Assembly (NCBI GenBank): GCA_047921075.1
Contig: JBLRWS010000058.1
Location: forward strand, 1-14,813
DNA from: JBLRWS01 sp047921075
GTDB taxonomy: Bacteria > Bacteroidota > Rhodothermia > Balneolales > Balneolaceae
Direction: 5' to 3'
DNA length: 14,813 nucleotides
Under the pieces are notes generated by a model. It saw nothing but the letters and a program-made list of their open reading frames with translations, did not search any database and was not told the DNA's origin. The translations under genes were made by a program, and so were the position numbers. The first letter of the stretch is position 1; each line of letters starts with the position of its first letter. Positions 6,446-13,754 of the stretch are shown piece after piece.

Positions 6446-9130
6446 ATGCCCTTAAACCCACCCTCCTTTACGAAAAATCTATTTGCCTTCTGTTGCTTCG
6501 TTCTGTTGTGCGGCGGGGGTGCCTTCTCTGCCTTAGCGCAGACTCAGCCAACCAGCCACCCGATTGATACAGCAGCCTCCGCAACCGCCCTGCCCGACTC
6601 GGTCACGAAACCGGCCGATACCAGGTATACCGCCTCCGGCGTCCGTAAGCTTTGGTTTGGCTCCCAGTATCGCGAGTTGTGGGACGAGCCGGTTACCTTT
6701 AAAGTGATCGATCTGGAAACCTATGAAGGGGGGATGGATATTTACCGGTTTGGCGGCGGGCAGCAATCCACCACCGCGTTTGCACGGTCGGCCAACGGAG
6801 GGCATTACGTACTGCGAAGCATACCGAAAAACCCGGTTGTCTTTGCCGAAGATCAGACCGATCCAATCCAGATCATGTTTAACCGATCGGTGATTCGCGA
6901 TATTCTGCAAGATCTGATTTCATCATCACATCCATACGGGCCGTTGTCTGTTACCCCTATTGTTCGTGCGGCGGGATTGTACTATGCCGATTACAGCCTG
7001 GTGTATATCCCCGAACAACCGGGAACGGAAGAATTCCCCGAAACCGGGGTTAACGTACCCTACATGAAGGAGCCGTTTGTAGATGTAGATTATCTGCAAC
7101 GATTCGACGACCGTATTTTCGAAGTGGTATCCACCACCGACCTGATCGATCGGATGCTTCAGGGTGAACCGATTCGTATGGATGCCGAAACCTATCTTCG
7201 CTCGCGGATGATATCGATTCTTCTGGGAGACTGGGACCGCCATGAGGGGCAGTATTTTTATGCCCTGATCCGCGATGAAAACGACAACGTGATTGCCAGG
7301 CCCTATAAACTCGATTTTGATGGCGCCTATTTTCTGATGAATGGCGTTCTACCCCGCGTGGGTACAAGGGCACGGGCGCTGCGCAAATTTCAACATTTTG
7401 ATGAGGAGATCATCAGTCTGGAAGGCCTCACCGAGCAGTCGCGCTATATGGATGAATTTTTCCTGAACGAATTGCCGAAAGAGCGATGGGTTGCCGTTGC
7501 CGAAGACCTGAAGCAGCGCCTGACCGACGATACGTTCGAGCAGGCTATCGCCCTGCTTCCCCTAGAGGCGCGCCGGCTTACAGCCGATCACATCCGCACC
7601 AGCCTGAAACAGCGCCGTGATGACCTGCCCCGCTACGCCGAAGAGTTCTATGATATTATCTCCCGGGAGATTGACGTCATCGGTAACGAGCACAACAACC
7701 GCTTTGTGGTGTCGGATCACGAACACGACTCGGTCTTGGTAGAGATGTACGAAGGCGATGAAAAAACCTATTCGCGTGTGGTGTACAGTGATGAAACCCG
7801 TTCGCTTCGCCTGTTCGGCATCGGCGGGCAGAATGAATTTGTATTCAACTCTGACCGCGAGCTGCCGGTTACCACCCACATTGTGGAAGGAAAAGAGCCG
7901 AACAAACAGGTAGCATTCAATGGGCGCGTGCATCGCAAAAACCTGAACATGCACCCGAAAGATCATCCCGATTTCGACCTGCTGGAATTTAAATTCAACA
8001 CCCGGGACTTTACCTCCTCCACCATGCAGAATTACGGGTTCAACTTTCAGGAGGCCAACGACGATCTTTTTGAAGTGATGCCCTCGTTTCGTGCCAACAC
8101 CGAAGATGGTATTTTTGTTGGGCTTACAGCCACTCTCAGCACCTACCGATTCCGCCGTTATCCGTTCAGCACACAACAGAAACTAACCATCCGCTCCGCC
8201 ACCCTTTCCAGCGCTTATACCGTACGTTACAGAGCTATATTTACAGATCTGATTGGCTCTTTCGACCTGCTGGTGAACCTGGGTGCGCGTTCGCCCGATA
8301 TTGGCCAGAACTTTTTTGGCATCGGCAACGAAACCGAAGAATTTGGCGACAGCAGCTTTCATGATCTTCGGAAAAACCTCTACACCGCCGAAGTTGGGAT
8401 AAACCGCCGAATTGGAAAACTACACCGGCTGCGTGTGATGGGAGCACTGGATATCGTCAATCCCCAAACCGACAAAGACAAATTTTTCCTGCGGCCGGAA
8501 GCCAACCTTCTGCCCGATGATCTCGAATCGCAGACCCTGCTGGGAATTAAAACCAATTACCAGCTTCTCATCACCGACCGGCGGCCGTTTACACGCCGGG
8601 AATTTCAGATCCAGACCGATGCCGATTACGCCCACAACTTTCTGGATAACAGTGATGTCGTAACGCTGGGAATTAACGTATCCGGCGCACACCCGGTTTT
8701 GATGGAAAGCATTGTTCTGGCCTCACGTGTGGGAGCATCCACCAACATCGGTGATTTTCGTTTTCATCAGGCACGTACGCTGGGCGGGATTGGTTCGTTC
8801 TTACGGTCAAGCGATGAGCTTTTTACCGATGGTAACTTTCGGGGTGTCGATCGGGATCGTTTTTCGGGCCGATCGGTCTTTTACCATAACACCGATCTGC
8901 GGATAAAACTGTTTGATGCAAACCTGTACGTATTGCCGGGCGACTTTGGTATTTCAGGTTCGTTCGATCACGGCCGGGTTTGGGCACCCAACGAAAGTTC
9001 CAGCGTATGGCACTACTCGTACGGCGGCGGTTTGTGGTATAATTTCTACAAAAGCGCCCTGCTCAGTATTTCCTACGCCGAATCGGATGTCGACTCCAAA
9101 CTATCGTTTCTGATCGGTTTTATGTTTTGA
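6446..9130 (+). CDS. Outer-membrane protein: kinase-like region plus D15/BamA-type barrel
   Basis: This is an 894-residue exported protein. ATG 6446 gives a Sec signal with a hydrophobic core at 12-29 and an ALA|QTQ cleavage site near residue 31. The earlier in-frame start at 6272 lies inside the phosphoesterase gene and is rejected. Residues 60-400 contain FGGGQQSTTAF followed by HYVLRSIPKNP (102-130), then LLGDWDRHEGQ (259-269) and YKLDFDGAYF (287-296). These resemble the glycine loop, catalytic loop and metal-binding motif of atypical kinases of the HipA/CotH/FAM20 type. Residues 510-894 look like alternating beta strands of an Omp85/D15 barrel (QNFFGIGNETEEFG near 621-634) and end in an aromatic residue, FLIGFMF, as expected of a BAM substrate. 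It starts 13 bp after the phosphoesterase, and its stop overlaps the next start by 1 nt. Kinase activity is inference. Confidence 0.8.
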   Translation: MPLNPPSFTKNLFAFCCFVLLCGGGAFSALAQTQPTSHPIDTAASATALPDSVTKPADTRYTASGVRKLWFGSQYRELWDEPVTFKVIDLETYEGGMDIYRFGGGQQSTTAFARSANGGHYVLRSIPKNPVVFAEDQTDPIQIMFNRSVIRDILQDLISSSHPYGPLSVTPIVRAAGLYYADYSLVYIPEQPGTEEFPETGVNVPYMKEPFVDVDYLQRFDDRIFEVVSTTDLIDRMLQGEPIRMDAETYLRSRMISILLGDWDRHEGQYFYALIRDENDNVIARPYKLDFDGAYFLMNGVLPRVGTRARALRKFQHFDEEIISLEGLTEQSRYMDEFFLNELPKERWVAVAEDLKQRLTDDTFEQAIALLPLEARRLTADHIRTSLKQRRDDLPRYAEEFYDIISREIDVIGNEHNNRFVVSDHEHDSVLVEMYEGDEKTYSRVVYSDETRSLRLFGIGGQNEFVFNSDRELPVTTHIVEGKEPNKQVAFNGRVHRKNLNMHPKDHPDFDLLEFKFNTRDFTSSTMQNYGFNFQEANDDLFEVMPSFRANTEDGIFVGLTATLSTYRFRRYPFSTQQKLTIRSATLSSAYTVRYRAIFTDLIGSFDLLVNLGARSPDIGQNFFGIGNETEEFGDSSFHDLRKNLYTAEVGINRRIGKLHRLRVMGALDIVNPQTDKDKFFLRPEANLLPDDLESQTLLGIKTNYQLLITDRRPFTRREFQIQTDADYAHNFLDNSDVVTLGINVSGAHPVLMESIVLASRVGASTNIGDFRFHQARTLGGIGSFLRSSDELFTDGNFRGVDRDRFSGRSVFYHNTDLRIKLFDANLYVLPGDFGISGSFDHGRVWAPNESSSVWHYSYGGGLWYNFYKSALLSISYAESDVDSKLSFLIGFMF

Positions 9131-11889
9131 TGATCCTTCAGTCCTTTGTAAACAAGTTTTACGACGTGCGGCCCGGTGAGTGGCTCATCACCACCGCCAT
9201 GTTCTTTGTGAACTTCTTTTTGATGGTGATTCTCTACTTTCTGAAACCGGCGCGCGACAGCCTGTTTCTCGTAGAGCTGGGTGCCAATCAACTTCCGCTC
9301 GTCTTTATCCTGGTTGCTGTTGTCTCTATTCCGGTCACGCAGTTTGTAACCCGCCTGGTTCGCAGATACAACAATTTTAAAGTTTTTTTGTGGACCAATG
9401 TCTTTGTCATTGCCAACCTTCTGCTGCTGCGCGGGCTCTTTATCATCGATCAGGATTGGGTGTACACCGTATTCTACGTCTGGGTTAGTGTGTACAGTAT
9501 TCTTATCATTTCCCAATTTTGGGTATTCGCGAATGAGCTGTACAACACCAGCCAGAGTAAACGGCTCTTTTCGCTGCTAAACATGGGGGCCATTCTGGGG
9601 GCCATTGCCGGCAGCCAGGCATCGAGTGTAGTGGTGTCGCTGCTGGATGTGGATACCGAAAACCTGCTTTATTTCTGCATTGCCGCCACCATTCTGGTTC
9701 TGTTCATTGTCTATCCACTCAAAGGAAAAAGTAAATTCGAAACATCGTCCGGGCCGTCCGAAAAGCGCGGTATCAAACGCAGCCTGATGGTGTACAAGGG
9801 AATTACCAAATCGCGCTATCAACTCATCATTGCGTGTATCATCGGCATCGCGATGCTCATCTCCACCCTGGTTGATTATCAGCTGAAAGCCGTGGCGGCC
9901 GACGCCTATCCCGATAAAGATGATTTAACATCGTTTATGGGCACCTTTTATGCCGGATTAAGTGTCGCGTCACTGCTGATACAGCTGCTGTTTTCGGGAC
10001 GTATTCTCCGCCGTATGGGCATTGGCGGTGCACTGGCTGCACGCCCGGCGGGAATGCTCATCGCATCCATACTGCTCATGTTTGAACCCGTTTTGGCAGT
10101 GGCCGTTTTTCTGGGAGGGTATGATTCGGCCACCCAGTACTCCATCGATAAAACCAGCCGCGAACTCTTGTTTCTGCCACTCACACAAAAGATCAAAGAG
10201 CGCATAAAGCTCTTTCTGGATGTTTTTGTGGATCGCTTTTCGCGCGGAGTAGCCGGATTTATTCTGCTTCTGCTGGTTACCTACCTCGGGGCAACCGTAC
10301 AGCAACTGGCATGGCTGGTATCCAGCCTGCTGCTTTTCTGGCTCTACATGGTATGGCAGGCCAAACGCGAGTACGTCAATCAGTTCCGAAAATCGCTGGG
10401 CGAACGCTATTTCGATATCGAATCGCAGGGTGTGGATCTTCGCGAACCGATCGCCGTGAAAATGATTAAAGAAGAGATGCACGATTGCTCGAAACGCAAA
10501 CTCATAAATATTCTCTCCTTTCTGGAAGGCCACGATGTGTCTGAATTTGAAAAAGAGCTGGCCGATCTGCTCGACCACTCCTCCAAAGAAATCCGGCTGA
10601 AAGCACTGGTCTTACTCAAACGCATCCATTCGGCCGATTACAGCGAACAGGTGAAAGAGCTGCTGAATTCAGAAGATACCGAACTTCGCCTCGAGTCGAT
10701 CCACTACTTGTGCATGCACTCCGAACGGCGGGCCGATGAAGTGATCAAAAGCTATTTCGATAGCGACAGTCTGCAGAAACAGGCGGCCGCTTTCGGCTGT
10801 GTGAGTCGGTATGGCTCCGAAATGGAAAAAGAGATGGTGAGTGATCAGATGATCAACACCATTATCCGAAATAAAAACAAAAAAACGAATCTGTCGCGCG
10901 CTCAAATCGCTCAGGTACTGCAGTATCACAAACCCGAAAAAGCGCGTCGTTATCTGCCTGTCCTGCTCAACGATCCTTCCCCGGCCGTCCGCAAAGAAGC
11001 CATTAAAAGCATGGGTATCGTAAAAGACGAGGCGTTTATCCCGCTGCTTATCCAGCATATCGACGATCCCGACTCCTCGCTGGAAGTGCGTGAAGCCATT
11101 ACCGGCTACAATGAAGAGTACATCTCTCTGATTGCTTCGTACTACTACAGCGGCGACTTTAACCGCCGTTTATGCAACCTCTTTCCTATTGTCATCGCCG
11201 AGTTTAACAAGCAGGAATCGGTGGATGCCCTGCTCGAAATGCTCGGTGACGAAGTGCAATCAGAGCCCCGAAAAAATATCATCAGAGGATTAAACGCGCT
11301 GCGGCAGAACGGAGAGTTTGATTTCCCTGCGGAGACGGTAAAAAAAGAGCTGAACAACGAATTCAAACACTACCTGAACCTCTATGCCATCTGCGCCGCC
11401 GTAAAAGGCCGGGCGCATAGCCCAATCATCGAAAAAGCGCTGCGGGAAAAGCTGGATAAATTACAGGAAAATATATTTCGCCTGCTCGGGTTACTATACA
11501 ATCAAAAAGATATGCACAGTGTATATCTCGGATTGCACAGCCAGATAGAGGAGAATCGATCCAAGGCCCTGGAATTGCTCGACAACCTTATTGAAGACGA
11601 CCTTAGAACACCCCTTTTTGCGATCATCGACCCGGTATCTGAAACACATACACTTCAAATTGCCGCCGATAAATACGATCTTTCGGTTCGCAATTGGACC
11701 GAAGGATTGCGTACTATTATGATCCATGAAGATGAGTGGTTGCGAACATGCGCCCTGTACAGTGTGGATGCCAACGGAGACAGCGACGCTAAGGAACTCC
11801 TCGAAATAGGAAAAAAAGACTCAAGCTCCATGGTAAAAGAAACCGCCATGCTGGTTCAATCAAGGCTCGAAAAGAAACGTAACTCATGA
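9130..11889 (+). CDS. NTT (ATP/ADP translocase-like) membrane transporter with HEAT-repeat tail
   Basis: This is a 919-residue protein. Residues 1-415 are strongly hydrophobic, with about 11-12 predicted membrane segments. They carry the LKPARDSLFLVELGANQLP block (38-56) typical of the NTT nucleotide-transporter family. Residues 440-915 are soluble and helical with repeated HEAT-like units, for example LLDHSSKEIRLKALVLLKRI (480-499), LLNDPSPAVRKEAIKSMG (612-629) and LIQHIDDPDSSLEVREAI (640-657). NTT-HEAT fusions are a known but poorly understood group outside the intracellular energy parasites, and the transported substrate is uncertain. ATG 9130 overlaps the preceding stop as TGATG, and I prefer it to the adjacent TTG at 9127. 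The end overlaps the next gene by 4 nt. Such chains often continue into a cyclic-nucleotide-binding domain, which is a separate gene here. Confidence 0.85.
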   Translation: MILQSFVNKFYDVRPGEWLITTAMFFVNFFLMVILYFLKPARDSLFLVELGANQLPLVFILVAVVSIPVTQFVTRLVRRYNNFKVFLWTNVFVIANLLLLRGLFIIDQDWVYTVFYVWVSVYSILIISQFWVFANELYNTSQSKRLFSLLNMGAILGAIAGSQASSVVVSLLDVDTENLLYFCIAATILVLFIVYPLKGKSKFETSSGPSEKRGIKRSLMVYKGITKSRYQLIIACIIGIAMLISTLVDYQLKAVAADAYPDKDDLTSFMGTFYAGLSVASLLIQLLFSGRILRRMGIGGALAARPAGMLIASILLMFEPVLAVAVFLGGYDSATQYSIDKTSRELLFLPLTQKIKERIKLFLDVFVDRFSRGVAGFILLLLVTYLGATVQQLAWLVSSLLLFWLYMVWQAKREYVNQFRKSLGERYFDIESQGVDLREPIAVKMIKEEMHDCSKRKLINILSFLEGHDVSEFEKELADLLDHSSKEIRLKALVLLKRIHSADYSEQVKELLNSEDTELRLESIHYLCMHSERRADEVIKSYFDSDSLQKQAAAFGCVSRYGSEMEKEMVSDQMINTIIRNKNKKTNLSRAQIAQVLQYHKPEKARRYLPVLLNDPSPAVRKEAIKSMGIVKDEAFIPLLIQHIDDPDSSLEVREAITGYNEEYISLIASYYYSGDFNRRLCNLFPIVIAEFNKQESVDALLEMLGDEVQSEPRKNIIRGLNALRQNGEFDFPAETVKKELNNEFKHYLNLYAICAAVKGRAHSPIIEKALREKLDKLQENIFRLLGLLYNQKDMHSVYLGLHSQIEENRSKALELLDNLIEDDLRTPLFAIIDPVSETHTLQIAADKYDLSVRNWTEGLRTIMIHEDEWLRTCALYSVDANGDSDAKELLEIGKKDSSSMVKETAMLVQSRLEKKRNS

Positions 11890-12344
11890 ATACAGTCATC
11901 GAAAAGGTCATGTTTTTGCAGGATGTGGAGCTCTTTATGAATGTGCCTACGGAGCAGCTCTCGCACCTGGCAGCCATTGCCACAGCAGCCGAAGCTCAAA
12001 AAGGGGCCACTCTCTTCGAGCAAAACGATCCCTCCGATGCCCTGTACATTGTGATTGATGGCAAGGTTGGCATGTTCCGCAACGACGAGCTGATCTACGA
12101 AACCGGTCCCGAAAAAACAGTGGGGGCACTGGGTTTTTTTGATCAGAAAAAACGGATTTTTACCGCACGCTGCCTCGACGATTGCAAACTGCTCACCATC
12201 GACGCCTCCCGGTTCTACGACTTGCTGGAAGAGCGGTTGAACATTGCCCGCTACATTATGATCTTTTTTGTGAAGCAGCTTCGGTTGATTTATGACAACG
12301 AAGAGGCCTTTACATCGTTAAAAGAGATGGAAGACACCGATTAA
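11886..12344 (+). CDS. Stand-alone cyclic-nucleotide-binding-like domain protein
   Basis: This 152-residue protein has a CRP-type cNMP-binding fold: ATLFEQNDPSDALYIVIDGKVGMF (41-64), a phosphate-binding cassette region VGALGFFDQKKRIFTA (79-94), then CKLLTIDASRFYDLL (100-114) and C-terminal helices. There is no DNA-binding helix-turn-helix, so it is not a CRP-like transcription factor. In CRP the cassette reads GELGLFEE...RSA; here the ligand-contacting Glu is Ala81, although Arg90 is kept. Cyclic nucleotide binding is therefore doubtful. ATG overlaps the NTT-HEAT stop by 4 nt, so the two proteins are probably made together and may interact, as an intramolecular domain does in fused homologues. 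Confidence 0.82.
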   Translation: MNTVIEKVMFLQDVELFMNVPTEQLSHLAAIATAAEAQKGATLFEQNDPSDALYIVIDGKVGMFRNDELIYETGPEKTVGALGFFDQKKRIFTARCLDDCKLLTIDASRFYDLLEERLNIARYIMIFFVKQLRLIYDNEEAFTSLKEMEDTD

Positions 12345-12356
12345 CCTTATTGATTC

Positions 12357-12821
12357 ATGCGGTTTTTAACACAACTTACAACCTATCAGTGGCTCGGGCG
12401 CATCGTACTCGGCGGCTTGCTGGTGCTTGCCGGCATCCTGAAAGTGCAGGATAATACCGCCCTTTTCGAGACCATTGCCTACATTCACTGGCTGCCGGTC
12501 TGGGTGAAGTCCTTTCTAATCGATCTGCTTCCATGGTTCGAAATTGCCGTGGGGCTGGCGCTGTTCATCCGGCCGCTGGACCCGGCCGCGCTGCCTGCAG
12601 CCGCTGCACTCTATCTTGGATTCTTTCTGTTTGCCGTATATGGGCTCACTACCGGGCTGGAAGGCGATTGCGGCTGTTTCGGAGATCTTGGCGAAAACTC
12701 TTTTTTCGGTTCCATCATGGCCAGTTCATTCGATTGGAAAATGGTCCTGAGAAATGGAATTTTTGTAGCAATGGCAGGATTTCTTTTCTGGCAGCCGGTA
12801 GAGAAAAAGAGACTACAGTAA
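12357..12821 (+). CDS. DoxX/MauE-like small membrane protein
   Basis: This 154-residue protein has four predicted membrane segments at about 13-29, 53-71, 78-97 and 131-146. Features of the DoxX/MauE group are GRIVLGGLLVLAGILKVQD (14-32), PWFEIAVGLALF (59-70) and LEGDCGCFGDLG (101-112). The CGC motif (105-107) follows segment three, as in MauE-like proteins linked to disulfide or redox handling in the envelope. The exact role is unknown. It starts 12 bp after the cNMP-binding-like gene and is the last gene of the plus-strand run. MauE and DoxX-like families overlap, so the label covers both. Confidence 0.8.
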   Translation: MRFLTQLTTYQWLGRIVLGGLLVLAGILKVQDNTALFETIAYIHWLPVWVKSFLIDLLPWFEIAVGLALFIRPLDPAALPAAAALYLGFFLFAVYGLTTGLEGDCGCFGDLGENSFFGSIMASSFDWKMVLRNGIFVAMAGFLFWQPVEKKRLQ

Positions 12822-12905
12822 CCTGATTTTATTCATCGAAGTGAAGTAAAAAGCAACGGGCTACAGAAATTTTCCGAAATTGAATAAAAACCTCTATAAC
12901 CGGAC

Positions 12906-13007
12906 TCACCCCTCCGATGGGTCGGAGCAGGCCCTGTCTCGCTTACGCGGGATAAAAGAGGAGCCTCTCTACTCGTCGCCATCCGGCGAACTCTTAGAGA
13001 GGGGTGA
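12906..13007. repeat. Structured palindromic element (possible REP/MITE-like unit or RNA)
   Basis: The outer arms TCACCCCTC (12906-12914) and GAGGGGTGA (12999-13007) are perfect 9-bp complements. Nested inside are CTCCGA/TCGGAG (12912-12927, loop TGGG), CCTCTCT/AGAGAGG (12964-12970 with 12996-13002) and TCGCC/GGCGA (12976-12989, loop ATCC). Some of these stems share bases and exclude each other. The element lies between convergent genes and has no T-run, so a simple terminator is unlikely. It is GC-richer than its flanks. It could be a dispersed repeat or a small structured RNA; copy number cannot be judged from one window. Confidence 0.55.
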
Positions 13008-13083
13008 ACTCTTGATTAAAATCTGAGCTTGAGCCCGATAAAGTTCCTCGTTTGCCAACTGGAAAAGAAGGCTCATGGACTAA

Positions 13084-13101
13084 ATTCTTACTCTAAAGAA
13101 T
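13084..13101 (-). terminator. Weak hairpin downstream of rdgB
   Basis: ATTCTT (13084-13089) and AAGAAT (13096-13101) can pair around a 6-base loop, 17 bp beyond the rdgB stop. The stem is AT-rich and is followed on the minus strand only by TTTAG, so its terminator function is doubtful. Confidence 0.25.
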
Positions 13102-13117
13102 AGAACACTGATAAACG

Positions 13118-13711
13118 CTACAGAACCGATTTCAGATAGCTGATAAACTTCTCTACAGCAATCCCGCGATGGCTGATTTTATTCTTCTGCTCACTGCTGA
13201 GTTCGGCAAATGTTTCAGTAAATCCCTCGGGCACAAAAACCGGGTCGTACCCAAACCCCTTATCCCCTCTTTTTTGATTGATAATTTTTCCGGGGCAGGC
13301 TCCCTCGAATAACTCTTCAACTTCACCGTCCACAAAAGCCACCACCGTTCTGAATTGTGCCGCACGGTTTTGCTTCCCATCGAGCTCTTCAAGCAATTTG
13401 GTTATATTATCGTCGTACGTGGCATCCCCACCGGCATAGCGTGCGGAATAAACGCCGGGAGCTCCGTTCAGGGCCTCCACTTCCAGGCCGGTATCATCAG
13501 CCAGTGCCGGCAGCCCGGTTTTGCGGTGCCAGTACCGTGCTTTTTTAAAGGCATTTCCCTCCAAATCGGGCTGGTCTTCCACCACCTCATCCGTATCGGG
13601 GAAATCGAGGGCCGACTTGAGCTCAATCCCCAAAGGTTTAAAAATCTGCCTCAGCTCATCAACTTTATGAGGGTTACCGGATGCAAGGATAAAATTTGTA
13701 TTAAAATTCAT
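13118..13711 (-). CDS. rdgB: XTP/dITP pyrophosphatase (RdgB/HAM1)
   Basis: RdgB hydrolyses deaminated purine triphosphates (dITP, XTP, ITP) to monophosphate and pyrophosphate, keeping them out of DNA and RNA. The 197-residue length is standard. Family motifs are all present: ASGNPHK (10-16), LEGNA (50-54), ADDTGLEVEAL (71-81), GVYSARYAG (86-94), GFGYDPVF (152-159) and KNKISHRG (176-183). The ATG at 13711 places the first beta strand directly at the N-terminus, so no further upstream start is needed. It is convergent with the plus-strand run. An insertion sequence begins only about 40-45 bp upstream of its start, so its native promoter may have been displaced. Confidence 0.96.
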   Translation of the reverse strand: MNFNTNFILASGNPHKVDELRQIFKPLGIELKSALDFPDTDEVVEDQPDLEGNAFKKARYWHRKTGLPALADDTGLEVEALNGAPGVYSARYAGGDATYDDNITKLLEELDGKQNRAAQFRTVVAFVDGEVEELFEGACPGKIINQKRGDKGFGYDPVFVPEGFTETFAELSSEQKNKISHRGIAVEKFISYLKSVL

Positions 13712-13754
13712 AAAATTATTTATGATCTGAGTTCAAGTAATAGAAAATTATTGT

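Noticed and set aside
7562..8176. 204-codon minus-strand open frame within the barrel gene
   Set aside because: Shadow of the long plus-strand gene, which has a signal peptide, conserved motifs and a C-terminal aromatic residue.
12906..13007. Simple rho-independent terminator for the convergent genes
   Set aside because: The stems are long and nested but no run of T follows on either strand, so it is reported as a structured element instead.
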